In this document: one piece after another, positions 12,790 through 27,300 of the stretch
Layout: each line of letters begins with the position of its first letter
Position numbering within the stretch: the stretch's first letter is position 1
Source: Thunnus maccoyii
Taxonomy: Eukaryota; Chordata; Actinopteri; Scombriformes; Scombridae
Direction: 5' to 3'
Assembly: GCF_910596095.1 (NCBI RefSeq)
Contig: NC_056533.1
Coordinates: 5,207,501-5,271,500, forward strand
Length of the DNA: 64,000 bases
Notes under the pieces: generated by a model
Told to the model about the DNA's origin: nothing
Databases searched by the model: none
The model's input: only the letters and a program-made list of their open reading frames with translations
Program-made: the position numbers and the translations under genes

Positions 12790-14330
12790 CCTCATTGCTA
12801 ATGGTCAAGAATTTAAAAGATATGTATCAGACTCAGAACCTTGACCGGATATCTTATGTATACAAGAAACCTGGCTACACCCCCATCTTGACTTTATTAT
12901 ACCAGGATAAACCTCAGCTAGGCATGACAGGGTAGACAATGAAGGTGGTGGTTGTGTTACATTTATAAAAGATAGAATAGTTTTTCGAATCACCAGCAGA
13001 CATGGAATGTTTAATTGTTGAAGTGTGTAATGCACACTTCAATGCAATCAAAATAATCAACTTTTACAATCCATGCAAGAAGTTGAGTGTCGAAATGTTT
13101 AATGCAATTGAACATAGTAATAGAAGAGAAATCTGTTGCAGTGATATTAACACTCATAATAGCTTTTGAGGTAGTAAACACACGGACAATAATGGCAATG
13201 TGGTTGAAGAACTGTTGGAGGAAAGATCACTGGTCTGTCTTAATGATGGCAAAGGAACAAGATTAGATGTATACAGAAATGTTCATCATGTCTAGATGTA
13301 ATGTTAGTATCTAGAAATATAGCGTGTTCATATGAATGGAAGGCTAATGGCATAGGAAGCAATCATTTTCCAATTTTTGTTCTATAAATATCAATGTGCA
13401 TGCCCAAGAAAGGTACATGTTAAAGAAATGGTGGGAAATTTTCAAGAATACCACACTGAGAAAGCAAATTTGATTTTGATAGATGGTAATATTGAAGAAT
13501 GTGCTTCTATAGTAACTAATTTAAGTTTGAATGATGCTTTGAAAAGCATACCCATGAGTAGAATAACTGGGAAAAGGAAAGTGGTGGCATGGTTGAATGA
13601 AGAATGTAGCTGTTAGAGAATGAAATAAAGCATTATGAGTATTAAGAAGCAACTTGAATCAAGAAAACTTAATAGACTACCGAAGGACAAAAGCTCTGAC
13701 TCATAGAATTATCATATCCAGCAAGAATAACACATAGAGGAAATACTGTTCTACTATAGGAAGAGAAGTGGAACTACGTGATGTATGGCTAATGTTAAAG
13801 AAAATTAGTGGAAAAAGGAAGTACACTAAAATTCCAGTGCTAGAGGATTGAGAAAGAAAAGGCTATGTATTGGGTAAGAGCTTTGCCAATATACACAGTG
13901 GAAATCACTTGGACGATCTGCATAAAAAGAGGAAAGAGGAAGGTCTTAGTGAAAGCCGCAATGTAATTAAGAAAAAAAGATAATGATGACTCAACTATTG
14001 ATGCTGAGCTGACAATTAGTGAGTTAGAAATAGCATTACATGGCACTGGATACACAGCAATGGGACAGGACCAACTAAGATATGCTATGTTCCATAAATT
14101 ATCTGATCAAGTACTGAGTATCATCCTGGAACTACTTAATAAGATATGGAGAGAAGGATTGATGCCAAAAAGTTGGAAAAGTGCACTTAATTTACCTTTT
14201 AGTAAACCCAGTAAAGACCCAAATAATGCTGGAAATTATAGACATGCTGTTGTTAAAGTAACTTATGAAATAGAGAAATCAATTGATGGTGATTGTTTTC
14301 TTTGATATGATATGATATGACTATGTGGAG
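12790..14330 (+). mobile_element. Decayed I/Jockey-type LINE (endonuclease and RT start)
   Basis: Plus-strand translation over several frames gives a degraded AP-endonuclease: LIANGQEFKRYV, an ILCIQETWL-like stretch near 12850, HLDFIIPG, then GGGCVTFIK near 12945. Next come a DINTHN-like remnant (about 13145) and the linker NEEC near 13600. The start of the reverse transcriptase follows at about 14060: GQDQLRYAMFHKLSD, WREGLMPKSWKSA and NLPFSKPSKDPNNAGNYR. The IPI.KPGKDP..NYRPI arrangement is typical of I-clade/Jockey-superfamily non-LTR elements. Stops and frameshifts are frequent and the catalytic YADD half is absent, so the copy is dead and 3'-incomplete. Confidence 0.7.
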
Positions 14331-15180
14331 GGAAGGACTGCTAATTCAAATGAATTGCAGGATAGCATACCTAGCAACGACAGCAACTCAATAGATTACC
14401 ATGGTTTTTTAGCTGATGACTGAAGCAAATCTACCAGCCACTTGCATATTTTACCAGTATTTGGCTCGTGCTAATTTTGTGCCCCAACTGTCAGTAAGGA
14501 TGTTCAGCATAACAACATGGTATCTCCTAACTCCCTTCACTTTCATCAGCTGGTGGCAAGCAAAACATGGGAACTTGGCTTGGGTCTTGAGGAGTTGTAG
14601 CATTCATTCACTGACAAATAGCCTAAACTGTACGCACATTGCATTGCTAAGTTCACAGCTATACTGCTAACTTCATACTCTCTGCTCTGGTCGCCAGCCT
14701 CACCATCACACACACGCTCTCTCTCTCGACCGCACACTTGTACACATACAACCTACGACCATGTTGAAATTGAAGTTTAACAGAGTTACACCAAGCTGAA
14801 CGGGTTGAGACTACCTAGCTAGATGGGTGGTAACAGTGTACAGGAGATGGTATCCTCCAAAAATGGCTGACTTGCTGTCTATGACATCACATTTTATATA
14901 TGGAAAAGAATAAGGAAAAATAAAAATAAATAAATAAATAAATGACATTATATAAAAATAAATAAATGTATATTTTTAAAAATATATAAATGAATATGTA
15001 TACAAATGAATGAGAAAATATATGAAAATGCTTATAATTATTCTTTTATATTTTGTTGTTTGTCTTTATATTTCCACATTTATTCTTTTATTTATTCCTC
15101 TTTATATTTCTACATGTATTTGCTTATTCTTTCACAGATTTATTCTTTTTTTATGGCACTCCGATGACTCCATACACAGC
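14331..15180. other. intergenic, A+T-rich, upstream of AP-2 alpha
   Basis: Contains a (TAAA)n-like run at 14920-14970 and T-rich sequence at 15040-15150. No exon was recognised. The AP-2 alpha promoter and 5' UTR should lie in the last few hundred bases before 15356, but no TATA box or clear initiator was identified. Confidence 0.4.
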
Positions 15181-15355
15181 CCTGCTGTTAGGTGTTGCTC
15201 GACATGTATTGAACGCAGCCGCAGTTGTCTGGTTCCTGTCTCAGTCGCTTGCTGACTGCTGGTTAGCAAAACAACTTTGAAACAAAGTTATTCCATACTG
15301 TGAGACTTATCGTTACACACCAGAGAAAACCTGACATTAACAGGGAGCGGACAAA

Positions 15356-18300
15356 ATGCCTGCGGTCTCTAAAGGGGATGGGATGCGTGGCCTGGCCGTG
15401 TTCATCTCTGACATCAGGAACTGTAAGTTTGTTTATCACATTCATACACAGCTCTTGGTTAGCCTATAACAAGTTATTGTAACGTTGGCCAACATTAGAG
15501 GTCTGACGGGTGTTTTCGGGAATAGGTTCAGTCAAGAAGAAGAGTGTGTCTCTTGCCCTTTCCACCCGCAGTTTTGGTAACTTCACCGTATGAAAGTGGA
15601 TTTTGACAACCACTCAGCTGGCTAGCTAATTAACGTTAGCTGCTAGCTTCCAGTAGCTAACGTCATGTCGAAGGGCGTGGACCGCACCGCTAACTGGAGA
15701 TGAGATAACGCCAAATTGGCATTTTTATTACAGTGTAGAGTTTCAGGGTTTTTCATTTTATAGCTTTCGTGAAGTTTTTCTGTCAGAAATCAACAAATTC
15801 TCACTTTCCAGCTCGGTCTGGATGACTCACTGACTGTATTACCAAATATTTGGGCAACGCTGCGACTGGCAATTGCAGTACGTTAGACTTGGTGAAGGCT
15901 GTTTCAGGTAACGCCAACATCAAATGGACGTGCACAGCTAACGTAATGAACAGCTCGAGTCTATTTTAAATATAGATTTTGCCAGCATGTCCAGCTTAAA
16001 GTGGGTTTAAACGTCCAGCTAAAGCTTACATTTCCCCATCGGTTTCAAGCGTCCAACTACAGAGCTTTACAAGAACTGGCTGTCAGTTTTAGGCAACTGC
16101 CCAATTGTTAGTGTAAGAAGATTTGTACATAATTACAGGCACCATTATGACCACACACATACACAAATACCACTTATTCACACGACGCTGAAGTTAGCTT
16201 TAGAATCGGGGTTTAAAGGAAAAGTTGAGGGAAACAGTGATATTTAGCGGCTGGTTCTCCGTTTTTTCACCATTTGTACTTCTGAAAAAGTGTTAGAAAT
16301 CGTAGCAAAAAGCCTTAACGCTTCTTTAACCTTCCTCCTAATTTGTCAAACCTTTATTTTGCTTGTGAAAACTGAAAAAGGGCGATTTCACTGCTCCCCC
16401 CCAGATCCAGATAACATTTGACTCGGTTTAAATCAAAAACCATTTTATTTGGACTTGTCAAATCTGGACTAGATTGCCAAGAAGACTCCAGAGAGTCATT
16501 AAAACACAGATTTTTCTTTATTCTATTTGTGAAAACTGTTTTTTCTCTATTCAGAGCACTCTAGACCAGTTCCAGATCAAAAAACACTATACTAAGACTT
16601 ATCAACTCTAATTATGATATAGCCTTGTTCAGATCTGACAATTCAAAATGGTTTTTGAACCGGAACTGGTTTAATGTGTTCTGAATGGAGAAATATCAGT
16701 GAAATCGCCCTTTTTTCAGTTTCTACAAATAGAATAAAGGGTTCACAAATTTGGAAGTGGGTTTAAACAGGCTTTTGCTAAGATGTCTAAAACTTTTTCA
16801 GAAGTGTAAGTGGTGAAAAAATGCTAAATATCATTATTTATCTTTCCCTTAACTTCCCCCTTAACTTTTCCCTTAACCCAGAATCACAGTCGTCTTATTG
16901 ACTTTGAACACAAATGTATTTCTATAAGGCAGAACTGTTGCCAAACATTTGCCTAACATTTCCACTTTCCCTTCTGCTTTTCCCTCTGCCCCTTTTTTAC
17001 AGTGTATTTATATGTAAATACAATTTAATAAAGGATCTAGAACTAGGCATGGGCGAGAGTTCAATAAGCATGTCAGAATTGCGCTTAAAGGGCAGGTTCA
17101 CAATTTATCAAGTGTGTCCTAAACCAATAGTCAGGTGTCTATATGAACAGTGAAAGAGGTTTTCCTCGCTGTAATCAGTCCTCCCATTCATACTGGCCAT
17201 CAAAAGATCCCCTTCAAATGTGCTTTCAATGTAAGTGATGGGGGCCAAAGTCCACAGTGTGTCCACACAGTCATTTAGTGTAAAAATGCATTCAGCAGTC
17301 TGAGTTAGTCACATCAAGTGGATATCTGCCACATTTACAGTCTTTTTAGTATCAAATTCCCTCTTTGTGTTTCCTCAGACAGTGTTTCCCTGTTGAGCAG
17401 TGGAAGTATAGTAACAAAAAGAGGGACTTTGGCACTAAATAGACTGTAACGTTGAAAGATATCTACTTGATTTGAGTAATTTGGACTACTGAAGCTTCAT
17501 AGTAGCTTAAATACCTCAAAACTTAAATACATTTTTGCACAGAAGGAGGACTGTGGATTTTGTCCTCCATCACTTACATTGTAAGTGCATTATGAAGGGA
17601 TCTTCTAATGGTCAGTATGAACATGAGGAATGATTACAGCATCTGTCTAATCTGTCAACCATTTTCTCAATTAATTGATTAGTTGTTTGGTCCATAAAAT
17701 GTCAGAAAATGATGAAAAATGTTGATCAGTTTTCCCCAAAGCCCAAGATAACGTCCTCAAATGTCTAGTTTTGTCCACAACCCAAAGATATTCACTTTAC
17801 TGTCATAGAGGACTAAAGAGGCAAGAAAATACTCACATTTGAGAAGCTGAAATCAGAGAATTTGGACATTTATTTTCAAAATGATGAATTGATTATCAAA
17901 ATAGTTGGTGATTAATTTGATAGTTGACAACTAATTGTTTAATTGACTAATTGTTGCAGCTCTAATTACAGCAAGAAAAACCTTTTAATGTTCATTTGGG
18001 CACCTGACTTGTTTTAAGACGGACTTAAAGAAGTGTGAAACCGTCCTTTAGGAATTCTGCTGACAGTTTGAAAGTGATTGACTGAGAGGCACATTGCATT
18101 CACTGAAGTAAAAACATTAGAGAGGAGATTATTATAAGTTGACTTTCACATCTCATAATTATGATTTACATTCTTGTAATTATGGCAAAATTATATCACA
18201 GACATGATGACCTTGTAATCATAAGATCTTCATCTCATAGTTATGAAAACTAACATGTTGTAATTATGATATCTTTACCTGATAATTTAGAGAAAGTGAT

Positions 18301-21300
18301 TTAAGGACAGTGTGAATAGTCATCACCACTTGAGAGACTAGAGAAGATAGAGATTACACAATCTGCTTAAATTTGCTTCCTTGCTTTGAGGCTTTTTAAG
18401 ATACTGATGTCACCGACTAATGTGAACAACATTTTGTATGCCAACATTGCTCAGGCATTGTAATTTGTTGGGAATGTCCAGTCCCAACCACACAACCAGC
18501 TCACACTCATCTACTTGTTGTTTTTCTCAGTCCACCAGTCTCAGCTCCTGCAGGTCATTTCACTGTTTTAAAACGACTTCTTGTTACAGTGTATGCTGTT
18601 AGCAACTGTCAGCAAGTACACTTGGACCCAAATGCAGTCCTAATGAAGAGGCTATATAGCTACCACAAGTGTTGTGGCTATCATTTAATGCTGATGTAGT
18701 GTCTGTGCTGAAGAGGTTGTAGCGTGTACGCTCTCTCTGATAGGAGGAGGACAAACTGGAGGACAGATATCCTTCTTTGGATTTGCTCAAACCAATCTGT
18801 TTCCTGTTAACATTTCTCTAAACATCAGTGTGCCCTTTCCAAATTGACCCTACTGCCACAACAACCCATAACCTCAGTTCCTGTGGCTACATTCTTTTCT
18901 TGTAGTTAGGAGATAATATTGTCATGCAGATTTGATAGTTATTTGTGAGAGAGCTTTTTTTTTTTTTTTTTAATTATGAGGTAAAGATCTCATAGTTATG
19001 AGATACTGATCTCATAATTACAACACACAGATGTTGCTAAGTCGTTATGAGATTCAGAAGCTATAATTACAGGAACAAGTCTCCATATTCTTTGGGGGGT
19101 GAATGCAATACTTCTTTGTAAATGAGAGGTAGTTTAATAGTTTCAGTATTTCAGTGTGTGTGATATAGCTAATATGTCTGTACATGGAGCTCCACTGTCC
19201 TCAATTAACCCAACATATAACATGCAAAATATCTTGATTTTTTTTTTCACAGGTAAAAGTAAAGAAGCAGAGATTAAGAGGATAAACAAAGAGCTGGCCA
19301 ATATCCGTTCCAAATTTAAAGGTAGGTTAACAATTCTGACAAATCCATGCTAACATTCAGTAACAGTGAAGCATGTGGAGGGCCAGGATTCTACAGATTA
19401 TCATTCAGTCCGAAGGCTGATCCCGATCACCTGGAATCATGAAAACCTTTACAGCCTTTGTCTTCTATGGTACATGTTTTCCTGTCGCTGCTGACTTTGC
19501 CCCTGTGACTTTCTTAATGACTGCTGCTGTGTCTGCACCGTTAAAAGTTCACACTCCTCACTGTCAATGTGTCGTTCTTAATGTGCCGCTGGTGTTGTTT
19601 CTCCTGCCACCTGTTCCACACCGCCTAAAATTAGTTTGCTCCAGAATGACGCTGCCTTCTCTGCCCATAGCACCCAGCATTCTGCCCTCCCTTTATTTCC
19701 TCTAGTATCTACTCTCCTGCCCCCGCTGGTTTCCAAGGCTTTCAGGCCCACAGTTCGACTGTGTTTATTTTACTGTGATTGTCTCTCCGGTGTGTTTGTC
19801 CTTTCCATTGTACATTTTAATCTGAGACTATCACAGGCAGTCCCATCCAACTCCATGGAGAGATTACAACCCTGTTCTATTTCCTTCTTGTAATCATACC
19901 CTTCTTTTCATGATGCCCTCTATCGGGTAGTGGTCCTTGAGATCAGAAACCTAAAGCGTGTGAGGGGTTGTAACTACAAAATCACACGACCACTCGTTTA
20001 TATTGTCAGTAGCTGACACTGGAAACTACCCAACATACTTAAAACTTTTTCTTTTCAACTCACCAGCCTGATAATGTGGAGATTTATGTGCCATGGTGTT
20101 GGGACGTCTGCCTCTGAAAATGGGCAGATATTGACTGCTCAAAGCTTTGACAAATTAAACAGCAAAGTGTGTATACGGAAACACAGTCCTTGTTCATCAC
20201 AAGCCTCTGATGACAAACGCATCCTGGACTAAACTAAGAAAATAAAAGGTTGACTTGAACATGACCCCGGGAAAGTCCTTGTAGGAATTTGCATGCTTGC
20301 TATCACCAGTTTCCTACAAAAAAAGTTACACCACTTGTTTAAAGTCACACACAAATCAAACCTTGATCTCAATAAACATCATTATAACTACAGTAGAAAG
20401 GAGTTTTTGTTTCCCTGGAACGTGTCTTCTTCACTTGCCTTGTTTACCCCAGCCCCTGAAGCTTCTCTAGTTCCCCATTTAAAGTTAACAGAACTGAAAG
20501 TGTTTCCAATCTATTACCTAAACCTGACCATGTAGCTTGCAGAGTTTGTTGTGATCACTAGAAACCACTAAGCTTGCCTCAAATTCTTCTACCTTGCTAA
20601 CATAGGCTAACAGCTACAAAGATCCCCACATACAGGGCATTCCTAAGACAAATAATTAACTTTTTTCTTACCTTGAATGGAACTTATGATATATTAGGAT
20701 TATTGGGAAGTTCTTTAATTAGTGGCATATTTTACAGCTGTTTTAAAATATCACCACGCAGTGTTCTGGAACAACAAAATAAGGAGACTTTTGTCTTTGT
20801 TTCCTTTCCTTGACTTGAGTTCTGCTTAGTTTAATCAAAATGGGAAATTAATGTGGATTCCTCTTTGATACTGTGCTCACAATGTCAGATCATTGAAAAC
20901 CCTGCATTTGTGACTTCATTCAGACATTCAAATCCATCTTTGTGGTGTGTGGGTGTGGACGTGTGTGCGTATGTGCTCGTGTGTGGATAGGAGACAAGGC
21001 TCTAGACGGCTACAGTAAGAAAAAGTATGTCTGCAAGCTGCTCTTCATCTTTCTTTTGGGCCATGATATCGACTTTGGACACATGGAGGCTGTCAACCTC
21101 CTCAGCTCCAACAAATACACAGAGAAACAAATTGTAAGTAGACAGAAACACACAGTCCTCACACATTTATGAAAATTAAGAAATCATTGTATTTCAATAA
21201 TATAACATGGTCTCTTGAGCAACTGTACAATCATTTCAATCAACATTTTACCGTGTTCCCTTTCAGGGTTACCTCTTCATCTCAGTGCTGGTGAACTCCA

Positions 21301-24300
21301 ACAGCGACCTGATCCGTCTAATCAACAACGGCATTAAGAATGACCTGAGCAGCCGCAACCCGACCTTCATGAACCTGGCACTGCACTGCATTGCCAACGT
21401 GGGCAGCAGAGAAATGGCTGAGGCTTTCGCTTCAGATATTCCCCGCATCTTGGTGGCAGGGTGTGTGCACAAATACACTCTGCTCATAGTGCCTTTCTAT
21501 ACGGTAGTTTTCATTGTCGGTGGTGCATTTATTTTCCTGTTACTGTTGATAGAGGCCTCTCTGTTAACTGTTGACTCTCCCAACATTGTATCAGAGCTGT
21601 ATTACAGTAAGATATGGCTAATGCAAACCCAACATTTCCTACTGCTGCTGCTTTTGTTGTTAAGCAACCGCAGGAAGTTGTTGCATCAACAGAATAACAC
21701 ATTTTCAGCACTTTTCTTCAGTGGCCTCTCAGTGGACTCTGATAAACTCTACACTAGGGTTTGGAACGAGGGAAAACATAGCTGCACAGGCCTCTGTGAG
21801 TCAACAGGTAGAAGTTTCTTGTAAATAGATCTGTTGCGGTCTCATGCACTTTTATAGTTACAGCCTGTATATAGTTATAGGTTAGCAGGGCGGGCCAGAT
21901 TATTAAATTGGGTGCAGGTACTCTTTAATTTTTGCAAGAGATAAATGGAACAAGAAAAAACAGCTGAAATGAGATGTTGGATGCTAAGCTGCAGGTGTCA
22001 AGCTCAGTTTGTGTACACCTCCAACTCGCCATCAATGCAAACAGTTCCTTATAAGTGTGCCATTATGTTGTGTGGAAAACCACTGAACTGTGCATAGAGC
22101 ATGAGATCAGATGGTAGTTACTCATGGCATGATAGAAATTATACTTATTCCTATTAAAGCAATGTAACACAGTGAATCCTTTCAGCCCAGTTTGTTTGGC
22201 TGCGCTGTAATCAGATACACCTGTTGCTCTTATTCTGTTGCATTTCTGACAAAGTAGCTATTACCACCAGTAACTATAGGTGTCACTAAATCAATCAGGA
22301 CTGAAGTCTTAAGGATTCAAACTTTTGAGGCCGGAGTGCGGGACTTTTGTCTCCTCCTTCTGGCAGTGAGAGTAGTTACAAAAACCCTATGGACACGTGA
22401 CTACGTCATAGGCTCCGCTCTAGCCTACTCTGTCGCTACTTTTGTAAAACGGTGGATAAATTGTTTAAGTTTTAAGTGTCAATCAGCCCCCACGAAATGA
22501 CTTGTTTCACTATCAGAATTTGATCCATTCGGTCCGATATCATTTGGAAGGTCTAGAAGAGCTGCACAATTAAATTATTTTATCCCCATTCAATTTAGCA
22601 GAGAGCTAACTGGAAGTTAGCCGCTCACCTGGCGGAACTCTCTTGTGTGTATGCTCTGCCCATAGAGCATGTGCAGTATGCATTCATCTGGCCAGTAAGG
22701 GAATGTCAAACCAGACAGCAGAATAAACTCTGGTATACTGTGAAATACAGAGAGATTTATCTGGCGGTGATAGACTTAATCAGCATTGCGTGAACTCATT
22801 TGGCAAGGGCTTGAATGTAACAGACGTTCATTTATATGTAAAAGTTCCATACTGCAGGTTTGAAGTGTGAAGTTGTGAAAGTGACCATTTGAAAAGTATA
22901 TTGTATGTAATGTGTTGGATTATGATGAGTGAAGTTGTGTTGTGCTTGCCTGGAGCAGGGACACCATGGACAGTGTGAAGCAGAGTGCAGCACTATGTCT
23001 GCTACGACTCAACAGGACGTCTCCTGACCTGGTACCCATGGGTGAATGGACAGCCCGAGTGGTCCATCTGCTCAATGATCAGCACCTGGTAAGCCTCACT
23101 ACTATCCTAAGACCCAGTCACACTCTGTAACTTCTGTGTACCTGAAAAATATTTTCCCTGGATGATGAAATGTTATGTCAGTGGGTCTGTATTTTTTCTG
23201 TCTGTTTTTAGGGAGTGGTAACAGCAGCCACCAGCCTTATCACTACTCTGGCTCAGAAGAGTCCTGATGACTTCAAGACATCCATCTCACTGGCTATAGC
23301 CAGGCTGAGCAGGGTGGGTGTCAATCTGTAGCTTTACACAGTGTCTTCATCTCACTGATGTTAAAGGTAAAATGTGTTTCTGACATCTATTGATGTGATA
23401 TCTTGTCCTTGCTTGTCCAGATTGTGACTTCAGCATCCATCGACCTCCAGGACTATACATACTACTTTGTTGCTGCACCCTGGCTGTCTGTTAAATTACT
23501 GCGTCTGCTACAGTGCTACCCTCCACCTGGTATGGTACAGAACAGGCCTGTGTTTATGGAAGAGAAAATTAGGTCAGGTGGAAAGATAAAGTCCTGTCAC
23601 CTGGAACTTTGAGCAGCAGTCGTTAGAGATTCTTGCATTTACAGTTGTTTACATCTACTGTAGATTCTTCTTAACTTTGCAAGGGATGTTCAATGTTTTT
23701 CCAACAATTTGGATATCTGGCCAACTACTATCCAGATTGAAAAGGAAACTGATATGGATATTCATGGTTCCCATATCAATCTTGATTTGATGATTCCAGT
23801 TTTTGACATTACTGGTGTTTGCCCTCTTCTTTACTGCCAGGTCAGATTATCAGCTTTGTCCACAAGGTAACTAATGGCCATATTTTTATCAAATTAGCTG
23901 TGGGTATAGGATAAAACTATTGATTTAGGGAATCCCATTGCCTTCCCTCTAGCATCATCCTCCTGCTTGAAACATTAGATGCTTGCAAATCCCAGTATAG
24001 TAGTCAGCTGTCTAGCCGGCGGCCAGCTCTTGTGGAACTTCTTGCTTGACAGTTAATAACATTCTTTCACACAAATCTTCCAATACAGAGTAACGCCATT
24101 TTTGCAGAGCTTAAATTTTAAGGTAATATTCAGGTTATTTGCTTTCCCTCTTAGTGTGATGAGAAGATCTATATCATTAAGTACAGTGCTGGAATTATTT
24201 AGTCTAGTTTAAAATAAAGACTGGAGTCAAGGAGAAACAGCCAGCTGGCTCTGTCAGAAAAGGGAAAAAAACACACCTACTCACACCTCCAAAGGGCAAC

Positions 24301-27300
24301 ACACACTGCCTTATTTCACATTATGTAAATAAGACTGCTTTAGAGGTGTAGGTAGGCTTTTTGAAAACTTTGGACAGAAGTATGTTCCCCTGCCTCTAGT
24401 CTTCATGCTAAGCTAGGCTAAACACATCAAATATTAGCTCTGTACTAAACACACATTCGTGGGAATGGTATCAATCTCTCAGAAAGGAAGAAAACAAGCA
24501 TATTTGCCCAATGATGGCTGCACGCATCATTTCTGAGATGTTTATTCCAACAGTCTTTAATACAAAACTGCCAGGTTTTGATTACTTGGTTGTTTAAAAA
24601 TAGGATAAAGTTGCATAATGCAAGTTTTGGCTATGAGATGACAGAAAGTAGAAATTATGTCAGTTTATCAAATTCTTAAAAATAATGAGGCGGGAAAAAT
24701 GACTTACACATCCAGCAGAAAACCAGCCAGTCAAAAATTCATTCACATTTTAGAGCTGCTTTGGTCTGCTGACTCCTGACAAAAATATCTGAGCCTCTTT
24801 AGATTGGCAGATGTTCAGCTCTCTTCATCAGGTACTTGTTTACTTCAGCTTTCCACTACTTTGAGCTGGGCACAGAGTAAACTGCAAACTGAAACAACAA
24901 GCCCACAGTGGCTGAAAGCACTAACAACCCAGAGGTTGATTTGATTCACTGTTAATATCAAAACATATTTCATAATGTAGACCTTATACTGAGTTTATGC
25001 AAGTAATGAACCTAACCTAGCCTTTGTTGATGCAGAGGATGCAGCGCTGCGAAGTCGTCTGACAGAATGTCTGGAGACCATCCTAAATAAAGCCCAGGAG
25101 CCGCCCAAGTCCAAGAAGGTCCAGCACTCCAACGCAAAGAATGCTGTTCTGTTTGAAGCCATCTCACTCATCATCCACCATGACAGGTCGGTCAGATTCA
25201 CTGTCAATTTGGGTTAAATTTCTTAGGAATTTTACCCGCAGGTCACTGTATAGGCTTTTAGCAAATAGTGATTTCCACCATTAGTTGTATTAGATTCAGT
25301 TCAACTGTAGCAGACTCTAGACTGTAACGCTGCATTAATAACACCAACAACAGAGGAATGTGCTCTGACTTGGATATGATTTATCTTAAAACTTCACATT
25401 AAGGTCACAGGACAAACCCAACTGTCATCAGTTCAAACTCTTGTGTTGTGCAGCACTTGTGGGGTTTTTGGATTTTGAAATGTGTGTTTGCATGTAAACA
25501 CTCCCGCTAATTGTTGTATCTCGTCTCTCAGTGAGCCCACCCTGTTGGTTCGAGCCTGCAACCAGCTAGGTCAGTTTCTGCAGCACAGGGAAACCAACCT
25601 GCGTTATTTGGCTTTGGAGAGCATGTGCACACTGGCCAGCTCTGAGTTTTCTCACGAGGCAGTAAAGACGCATATAGAAACTGTGATCAACGCTCTTAAG
25701 GTGAGTCCTTTGATAAGTGTTTTCAGGTTAATGTGAAAATGATGTGTACGGTTTGGATGACTTGTTTCAGAACCTGATAGTTCTCTGGTCTTCCATGTTT
25801 TGTTTTAGTTTTGACCATCAGACCAGTGGTAATCAGGAGTCTGAAATATGAAACTGGAATAATTATTCATGTGGTCAATGGTTATTTACAATTAATGAAT
25901 GAATAATTGCAGTTATAAACAAGTTCTAGAGTGAGCATGGACAATCTTTGTGTAACATAATAATCTCAACTCAAAGGTCCACTTGCTATCTTTTTGGAAC
26001 TTTCCACTGTATCCCATGTTTTCATAACCACTTTATAACGGAAATCATAACTCCTGTCTCCGCACAAGGATGGTCATTGAGAGCTTCAAAAAACTAGTAA
26101 GTGGACCTTTTGAGGTTAGTTTATTTTTTATACACAAGTTCTAGAGAGAGTTATTGAATTTACATTTAAAAATGGTAATAAAGTTATAAAATAATCAATA
26201 AATTTTCCAATTAATAAATAAATATTTTAGATTTTAAGAGGGATTTGCAAAATATTTTATGTAAAGACTTTAAATTAACCATCTTACCTAATTCCTTTGT
26301 CCATGTTATAACATCTTGTCTTTCATTTAAACGTAAATACATGGCAGCAGTGTGTCACACTAAAATGCAAAGTGACTCCAACCCACAGGGTGGTTATAGG
26401 AACTGATTCTAGCTGTGTTCTGTCCTGTTAACCACAAAGGCTTTCTAAGAAAAATGCTCTCTCAGTTGTTTGATATAGTTTTTTACTGCCACCTAGTGTT
26501 GTATGTGAATATTCCTCAGAACAGCTGAACTTCATATTATTAAACATCATAAGATTAGAGAATATACAATATATAAAACTTTTCATAACAGCCTTATTGT
26601 GATAACAGTAATTTATCTATGTGAAGATTAGTCTAAGTTTCAAACTAATCCAATTTTGATAACAGAAACTGCAAAATATTTTTATGCCAAACCAAACCTG
26701 CACATCATATTCATGTTTACATGCCAGATGTTTCACATCAGCAAATTTAATTTTGTGTTTGAAGACTGTCTGTCCTCCAATTTATATTTATTGATTTTAA
26801 GGAAATGTGGAGCTCTTTATATCATTCCAGGAACACAAGAGTAAATATTATTACAAGACATGTAGGAAAAAATAGTAAAATGAAAAGACAACCTGTCACA
26901 TTCTCAGGAGACACATTCACATTAACTATGATTAAAATCTAAACAGGCATTTTTTTCAATTTCTATGTAGGTCCAGAAAAAAAGGGTCGTAGGAGGAAGA
27001 ATAATCTTTTAATGTTTTAAGCACAGACTCGTACAATGCTTTTTCTACCACTAGACTCACCTTATATTTCAAATGTTTAGCCTTCAGCTACTTCCTGTGC
27101 TGTTATCACGCCATCATAATAACTGAGAAGGCACATTTGGTATGTTTGGTATTTGAGATCCATCCTCTAATAAAAATCAATCAAGAGCTGCATTAATTAC
27201 TGAACCAAACCATCCACCCAGGACTTCTATCACTTGTACATTGAAGCACAAATGTTTCTTCATCAGTCTTATTCTGTGGAGTCTTATTAGTTTATGACAA

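Noticed and set aside
21285-21824. 179-codon frame in the AP-2 alpha region
   Set aside because: Only its first part (to 21460) is exon 4; the rest is read-through past the donor GTGTGTG.
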